Source: Actinomycetes bacterium (GTDB lineage: Bacteria > Actinomycetota > Acidimicrobiia > Acidimicrobiales > RAAP-2). From it: 10,239 bases of DNA. The notes beneath the pieces were generated by a model. The model did no database searches. It was given only the letters and a program-made list of their open reading frames with translations, and was not told the origin of the DNA. The position numbers and the translations under genes were made by a program. Location: assembly GCA_021795095.1 (NCBI GenBank), contig JAJYPU010000059.1, positions 1 to 10,239 on the forward strand, read 5' to 3'. Shown piece after piece: positions 6,789 through 10,239 of the stretch (the stretch's first letter is position 1; each line of letters begins with the position of its first letter).

Positions 6789-6851
6789 GCACAGACTCTA
6801 GGGTCGAGAGACCGAGTGGTAGAAAAGGACAGTGCTGAGACGGAGGAACAC
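6789..6851. promoter_or_regulatory. Divergent birA / acyl-CoA carboxylase intergenic region
   Basis: These 63 bases must carry at least part of the control signals for both directions. A near-palindrome GACTCTAGGGTC (6794-6805, 10 of 12 bases symmetric) centred on CTAG gives TAGAGT leftward and TAGGGT rightward. A second rightward -10-like box, TAGAAA, is at 6820-6825. GGTC-GAGA-GACC (6802-6813) could form a 4-bp hairpin with a GNRA-type loop. The ribosome-binding site GGAGGA (6842-6847) is 4 bases before the GTG at 6852 and decides that start over the earlier in-frame GTG at 6816. No recognisable BioQ or BirA operator. Confidence 0.45.
6795..6800 (-). promoter_or_regulatory. Probable -10 box for a leaderless birA transcript
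   Basis: The minus strand reads TAGAGT, then CTGTGC, then the birA GTG. Six bases between the -10 box and the start codon places the expected transcription start on the GTG itself, the typical layout of actinobacterial leaderless mRNAs (TANNNT about 7 bases before the start). No good Shine-Dalgarno sequence precedes this GTG, which agrees. No clear -35 box is seen. Confidence 0.5.
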
Positions 6852-8606
6852 GTGTTACAGAAGGTCCTAATCGCCAACCGTGGCGAAATCGCCGTGCGGG
6901 TCATGCGCACGTGTCGTGAGCTCGGCATCGCGACCGTGGCCGTCTACTCCGAACTCGACCGCCACGCGCTGCACGTTCGCGTGGCCGACGAGGCCTACGC
7001 GCTCGGCGGCTCGACCGCCGCCGAGAGCTACCTCAATACCGAGGCAATCCTCGCGATCATCGAACGCTCCGGCGCCGACGCCGTGCACCCCGGCTACGGC
7101 TTCTTCTCAGAAAACACCGATTTCGCGCGCGCCATCACCTCACGCGGGGTCACGTTCATCGGACCCCCGCCCGAGGCGATTGAGGTCATGGGCGACAAGA
7201 TCTCCTCGCGGCTCGCGGCCGAGCGTGCGGGCGTGGCCGGTGTGCCCGGTCGCAACGAGACCCTCCAGCACGCCGATGAAGTCGTGGACTTCGGCCGCGA
7301 GTTCGGGTGGCCGGTCGCCATCAAAGCCGCGTACGGCGGTGGTGGACGCGGGATGAAGGTCGTATCGGGACCCGACGAGGCGGCCGCGGCCTTCGAGAGC
7401 GCCCAGCGCGAGGCCCTCAGCTACTTCGGGCGTGCCGAGTGCTACGTCGAGCGGTACCTGACGTGGCCCCGTCACATCGAGATGCAGGTCATCGCCGACA
7501 CCCACGGCAACACGCTCTGGCTCGGCGAGCGCGACTGCTCGGCCCAGCGACGTCACCAGAAGCTCGTCGAAGAGTCGCCGGCCGCCAACTTCCCCGACGC
7601 TATCCGCGTCGCGATGGGCGAGGCCGCGGTCAAGGTCTCGCGCGCGTGCGGCTACGTGAACGCCGGCACGGTCGAGTTCCTGTATCAAGATGACGAGTTC
7701 TACTTCCTCGAGATGAACACCCGGCTCCAGGTCGAGCACCCGGTGACCGAGTTGGTCACGGGACTCGACCTCGTCGAGTGGCAGTTGCGGATCGCCTCGG
7801 GTGAAGCGCTCCCCTTCGGCCAGGATGACGTGCGTCGTGACGGGCACGCCATCGAGATCCGCATCAACGCGGAGGACCCCGCTGGTGGTCGCTTCGTGCC
7901 GTCGCCGGGGACGATCACCGCGTTCCGCCAGCCGGCGGGTCCCGGTGTGCGCCTCGACGCCGGCTACGAGACCGGCGACACGATCTCCCAGTACTACGAC
8001 AACCTCATCGGCAAGCTCATCGTCTGGGCACCCGATCGTGAACGCGCTCGACGACGGATGCTGCGCGCCATCGAAGAGACGACGATCGAGGGCGTGGCGA
8101 CCACGCTGCCCGCCGACACCGTCATCCTGTCGAGCGAAGACTTCGTGAACGGGACCCACTCCACCAAGTGGGTTGAAGAGACCCTCGACTTCTCGGGCCT
8201 CACGAGCCCCGCGGTCGGTGGCACCAGCATGAGCGACGGGCTCGTACGCCGCGACGTCCTCGCCGAGGTCGACGGGCGTCGGGTCACCGTCGCACTGTGG
8301 CTGGACGACGCCGGCGACGACGGGCTGGGTAAACCGACGAGCACGGCCGCCAAGCCCCGTCGCCAGCACCACGCCGGCGTCGTCGGGAGTGGTTCGGGTA
8401 CCGTTTCGGTGCCGATGCAAGGCACCATCGTGAAGGTGTCCGTCGAGGTGGGCCAGTCGGTGAACGCGGGCGACACGCTGGTCATCCTCGAGGCCATGAA
8501 GATGGAGAACGCCGTCGGCGCCGAGAAGTCGGGCGTGGTCACGGCGATCAAGGTGAAGCCCGGCGACGCGGTCAGCGCCGGCGACGTAGTCGCCGTGGTC
8601 GAATGA
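6852..8606 (+). CDS. Acyl-CoA carboxylase alpha subunit: biotin carboxylase fused to biotin carrier (AccA3/PccA type)
   Basis: Carboxylates its own biotin with bicarbonate and ATP, for transfer by a separate carboxyltransferase beta subunit to acetyl- or propionyl-CoA. Length is 584 residues, like actinobacterial AccA3 (about 600). Order: biotin carboxylase N-domain (1-110; [13 protein letters not shown]), ATP-grasp domain with glycine loop GGGGRGMK (162-169) and catalytic block [14 protein letters not shown] (287-300), C-domain to about 445, a Ser/Thr/Lys-Pro-containing linker (about 450-510), then the biotinyl domain (about 515-584) with EAMKMEN, biotinylated at Lys550. All key residues are present. 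The GTG at 6852 is chosen for its GGAGGA ribosome-binding site and because the family starts at '(M)[10 protein letters not shown]'; the GTG at 6816 would add 12 unconserved residues. The stop overlaps the next gene as ATGA. No beta subunit lies nearby, so substrate specificity cannot be read here; the mutase at 10047 favours propionyl-CoA as one use. Names in use include accA3, accC, pccA and bccA. Confidence 0.95.
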   Translation: MLQKVLIANRGEIAVRVMRTCRELGIATVAVYSELDRHALHVRVADEAYALGGSTAAESYLNTEAILAIIERSGADAVHPGYGFFSENTDFARAITSRGVTFIGPPPEAIEVMGDKISSRLAAERAGVAGVPGRNETLQHADEVVDFGREFGWPVAIKAAYGGGGRGMKVVSGPDEAAAAFESAQREALSYFGRAECYVERYLTWPRHIEMQVIADTHGNTLWLGERDCSAQRRHQKLVEESPAANFPDAIRVAMGEAAVKVSRACGYVNAGTVEFLYQDDEFYFLEMNTRLQVEHPVTELVTGLDLVEWQLRIASGEALPFGQDDVRRDGHAIEIRINAEDPAGGRFVPSPGTITAFRQPAGPGVRLDAGYETGDTISQYYDNLIGKLIVWAPDRERARRRMLRAIEETTIEGVATTLPADTVILSSEDFVNGTHSTKWVEETLDFSGLTSPAVGGTSMSDGLVRRDVLAEVDGRRVTVALWLDDAGDDGLGKPTSTAAKPRRQHHAGVVGSGSGTVSVPMQGTIVKVSVEVGQSVNAGDTLVILEAMKMENAVGAEKSGVVTAIKVKPGDAVSAGDVVAVVE

Positions 8607-9760
8607 CGCCGCGAGATCGCGCCACTGCGGCCGTCACGGCGGCCCGCGAGGACCTGCTCGACCTGAGCCACTTCATCCACGCGAACCCCGAACTCGGCTA
8701 CGAGGAGTTCCAGAGCGCCGATGCGGTCGCCCGGGCGGCCGAGTCCCACGGCTTTACGGTTGAGCGCGGGATCGCCGGTCTCACGACAGCCTTTCGAGCC
8801 TCCGCCGGACACGGGTCCCTGCACGTCGCGCTGTGCGCGGAATACGACGCGCTGCCCGACGTCGGTCACGCCTGCGGGCACAACATCATCGCCGCCACCT
8901 CCCTTGGGGCGGCCATCGGTCTTGCCGCGGTCGCCGACGAACTCGACCTCACCGTCGTGCTGCTCGGGACCCCCTCCGAGGAGGGTGGCGGCGGCAAGAT
9001 CGACCTCCTGAACGCGGGCTACTTCGACGACGTCCACGTCGCGATGATGGTCCACCCCTGGCCGAGCGACCGACTGGATGCCGCGTGCCTGGCCGTGGAC
9101 CACTTCGACGTGCGCTACGACGGCCGAGAGGCCCACGCCTCAGCCGCACCCTGGGAGGGCATCAACGCTCTGGACGCACTGACGATCGCCCAGGTGTCGC
9201 TAAGCCTGCTGCGCCAGCAACTGCGCCCCGGTGACCAGATTCACGGCATCGTCGTCGAAGGCGGATCGGCCGCCAACATCATTCCGTCCCGGGTCGTCGG
9301 GCGCTACATGTGCCGCGCGACCACGATCGACCGGCTAGCCGAACTACGCGAACGCGTCGACCAGTGCTTCAGCGCCGGCGCACTGGCTAGCGGGGCATCA
9401 CTGACCATCACCACGCTCGGCAGCGCCTTCTCGCACATGGAGTCGGACCCCGACGTCCTTCGCCACTACCGCAGTGCGGCGGAGTCACTGGGTCGAAGGT
9501 TCGAACTCGACGATCGGGGCGAACCCGCGCCCACGCTCTCGACGGACATGGCGAATGTCTCACTGGTCGTTCCGTCCATCCACCCGCTGCTGGCTATTGA
9601 GACGAATGGTGCGGTGAACCACCAACCCGAGTTCGCCGCCGCCTGCGTCGGCGAGAGCGCTGACGCTGCCGTTCTCGACGGCGCCCTCGCTCTCGCACGC
9701 ACAGCGATCCAGGTGGCTGCGGACGCGCCACTTCGCCATCGACTTATGGAGCGCACATGA
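8603..9760 (+). CDS. M20 family metallo-amidohydrolase, PM20D2 / AbgB-like
   Basis: Predicted cytoplasmic zinc amidohydrolase of 385 residues; no signal peptide. The catalytic domain has '[10 protein letters not shown]' (26-35), the metal-site block [17 protein letters not shown] (78-94; Cys91 and His93), [10 protein letters not shown] (123-132; Glu126/Glu127 as base and ligand) and MMVHP (His151). A lid/dimerisation domain follows with '[19 protein letters not shown]' (174-192). The last ligand is His340 in 'NHQPEF'. The Cys ligand and 'GHACGHN' ending in Asn, with 'EEGGGGK', place it near PM20D2 (beta-alanyl-lysine dipeptidase) and aminobenzoyl-glutamate hydrolase relatives, not the secreted carboxypeptidases. 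The true substrate is unknown: a dipeptide, N-acyl amino acid or aminobenzoyl-glutamate are all open. ATG at 8603 overlaps the carboxylase stop (ATGA), and its TGA overlaps the next start, so translation is probably coupled. Confidence 0.9.
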   Translation: MTPRDRATAAVTAAREDLLDLSHFIHANPELGYEEFQSADAVARAAESHGFTVERGIAGLTTAFRASAGHGSLHVALCAEYDALPDVGHACGHNIIAATSLGAAIGLAAVADELDLTVVLLGTPSEEGGGGKIDLLNAGYFDDVHVAMMVHPWPSDRLDAACLAVDHFDVRYDGREAHASAAPWEGINALDALTIAQVSLSLLRQQLRPGDQIHGIVVEGGSAANIIPSRVVGRYMCRATTIDRLAELRERVDQCFSAGALASGASLTITTLGSAFSHMESDPDVLRHYRSAAESLGRRFELDDRGEPAPTLSTDMANVSLVVPSIHPLLAIETNGAVNHQPEFAAACVGESADAAVLDGALALARTAIQVAADAPLRHRLMERT

Positions 9761-10050
9761 TCAACGAACACGCCATCGTCCACGTCGACCCCGACAACGC
9801 CGAGGCATTCGAGGCCGCGATGCGCCAGGCTTTCGCGATCATCGAGTCGGCACCCGACTGTCACGGCGCCGAACTACGACGCCAGCACGAGGACCCGTCG
9901 ACCTATCTGCTCACCGTGCGCTGGGCCTCCGTCGACGCCCACTTTCGCTTTCGCGAGTCGAGTGCCTTCGAACAGTGGCGCGCCGCGACGCACCCCTTCT
10001 ACGTGACCGCGCCCGAAGTCACGCACTTCCTCGAGCCAATCAGCCGCTAG
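9757..10050 (+). CDS. ABM-domain (antibiotic biosynthesis monooxygenase-like) small protein
   Basis: A 97-residue dimeric alpha-beta barrel (ferredoxin-like) protein covering one ABM domain: 'EHAIVHVDPDNAEAFEAAM' as the first strand and helix, 'CHGAELRRQHEDPSTYLLTVRW' as the two central strands, 'HFRFRESSAFEQWR' as the second helix and 'VTHFLEPI' as the last strand. The family includes cofactor-free monooxygenases of aromatic polyketide biosynthesis, haem-degrading enzymes and many stress or uncharacterised proteins; the domain alone does not tell which. No haem-ligand pattern is obvious to me. ATG at 9757 overlaps the M20 stop as ATGA, so it is the third gene of the carboxylase operon. Its TAG (10048-10050) interlocks with the stop of the convergent mutase gene. 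Confidence 0.85.
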   Translation: MINEHAIVHVDPDNAEAFEAAMRQAFAIIESAPDCHGAELRRQHEDPSTYLLTVRWASVDAHFRFRESSAFEQWRAATHPFYVTAPEVTHFLEPISR

Positions 10051-10060
10051 TTCGGCTGAT
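10039..10060. terminator. Bidirectional hairpin holding both convergent stop codons
   Basis: ATCAGCCG (10039-10046), loop CTAGTT, CGGCTGAT (10053-10060): a perfect 8-bp stem with a 6-base loop. The loop carries CTAG, which is the TAG stop of the ABM gene on the plus strand and the TAG stop of the mutase gene on the minus strand. No T-run follows on either side, so it is not a classic intrinsic terminator, but its position suggests a shared end signal or a 3' stabilising structure for both mRNAs. Confidence 0.6.
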
Positions 10061-10239
10061 AGACGCCAAAGACGCCGCGCAAGGTGTCGGCGACCTCACC
10101 GAGCGTGGCCATCGCCGCCAACGCGGTCTTCATCGGGTACAGCACGTTGCTCGAACCGCGTGCGGCTCGCTCGAGGTCCTCGAGGGCGACGCGAACAGCG
10201 TCGGCGTCGCGGTCGCGCTTCACGCGCCGCACCCGCTCC
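10047..10239 (-). CDS. Methylmalonyl-CoA-mutase-type acyl-CoA mutase, large subunit, C-terminal fragment
   Basis: The last 63 codons of a gene that begins beyond the right edge. The visible sequence runs ERVRRVKRDRDADAVRVALE and then has 'SSNVLYPMKTALAAMATLGEVADTLRGVFGVYQPN' features: the '.RD...v...L..L..aa.g..N.m.p...A..a.aTlGEv...Lr.vfG.y' pattern that closes the substrate-binding TIM-barrel domain of B12-dependent acyl-CoA mutases. In one-chain mutases a linker and B12-binding domain follow this point; here the protein stops, so it is probably the split type (large subunit only, as in methylmalonyl-CoA, isobutyryl-CoA or 2-hydroxyisobutyryl-CoA mutases) with the B12 subunit encoded elsewhere. 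Which acyl-CoA it uses cannot be judged without the barrel. Together with the nearby carboxylase it fits propionyl-CoA or branched-chain catabolism. Confidence 0.85.
   Translation of the reverse strand, partial: ERVRRVKRDRDADAVRVALEDLERAARGSSNVLYPMKTALAAMATLGEVADTLRGVFGVYQPN

Noticed and set aside
6816..6851. Upstream GTG start for the carboxylase
   Set aside because: Adds 12 residues not seen in the family, while GGAGGA is correctly spaced for the GTG at 6852.
7140..8420. Minus-strand open frame (426 codons) opposite the carboxylase gene
   Set aside because: Shadow of the biotin carboxylase frame; composition is the mirror of the real gene and no motif is visible.
1..10239. Mobile elements, CRISPR arrays, tRNA/rRNA genes, phage or toxin-antitoxin modules
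   Set aside because: Searched by eye on both strands; no transposase, integrase, spaced repeats, cloverleaf or short paired toxin-antitoxin ORFs were found, and the genes are continuous and tightly packed.

Overview
This is a compact, GC-rich stretch of bacterial chromosome that looks actinobacterial. The order secA-prfB-ftsE, the GTG starts, the rmlD/WbbL-like pair and the fused biotin carboxylase-carrier protein all fit Actinobacteria. A relative of Acidimicrobiia is my best guess, but this is inference from gene order and style, not from a marker search. All of it reads as core chromosome: I see no mobile element, CRISPR array, tRNA or rRNA.

Layout. Positions 1-6788 are transcribed leftward (minus strand). 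Read in the direction of transcription, the first block is birA (6788-6042), rmlD (6045-5137) and a WbbL-like rhamnosyltransferase (5140-4295), joined by two 4-base GTGA stop/start overlaps. A roughly 300-base gap (3996-4294) follows. Then come secA (3995-1317), prfB (1330-185, overlapping secA by 14 bases) and the first 24 codons of ftsE (72-1). The 112 bases between prfB and ftsE hold a GC hairpin, a TAGAAT -10-like box and a possible 14-codon leader ORF that runs into the ftsE start. From 6852 the genes run rightward: an acyl-CoA carboxylase alpha chain (biotin carboxylase plus biotin carrier), an M20 metallo-amidohydrolase of the PM20D2 type and a small ABM-domain protein, joined by two ATGA overlaps. 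At the right edge the C-terminus of a methylmalonyl-CoA-mutase-type protein comes in on the minus strand. Its stop codon interlocks with that of the ABM gene inside a perfect 8-bp hairpin.

How the genes fit together. BirA attaches biotin to the carrier domain of the carboxylase encoded divergently next door. If that carboxylase acts on propionyl-CoA, its methylmalonyl-CoA product could, after epimerisation, be handled by the mutase at the right edge, although no carboxyltransferase beta subunit or epimerase lies in the window. RmlD makes dTDP-L-rhamnose and the adjacent glycosyltransferase probably uses it in a cell-envelope polysaccharide. SecA, RF2 and FtsE are housekeeping functions (protein export, translation termination, cell division).

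I did not find a clearly novel multi-gene system. The items most worth a second look are small: the interlocked stop codons in a hairpin at 10039-10060, the possible leader peptide before ftsE, the apparently leaderless birA start with a -10 box set back-to-back against the carboxylase upstream region, a near-duplicated stop/start junction sequence, and a mutase that seems to end before any B12-binding domain.
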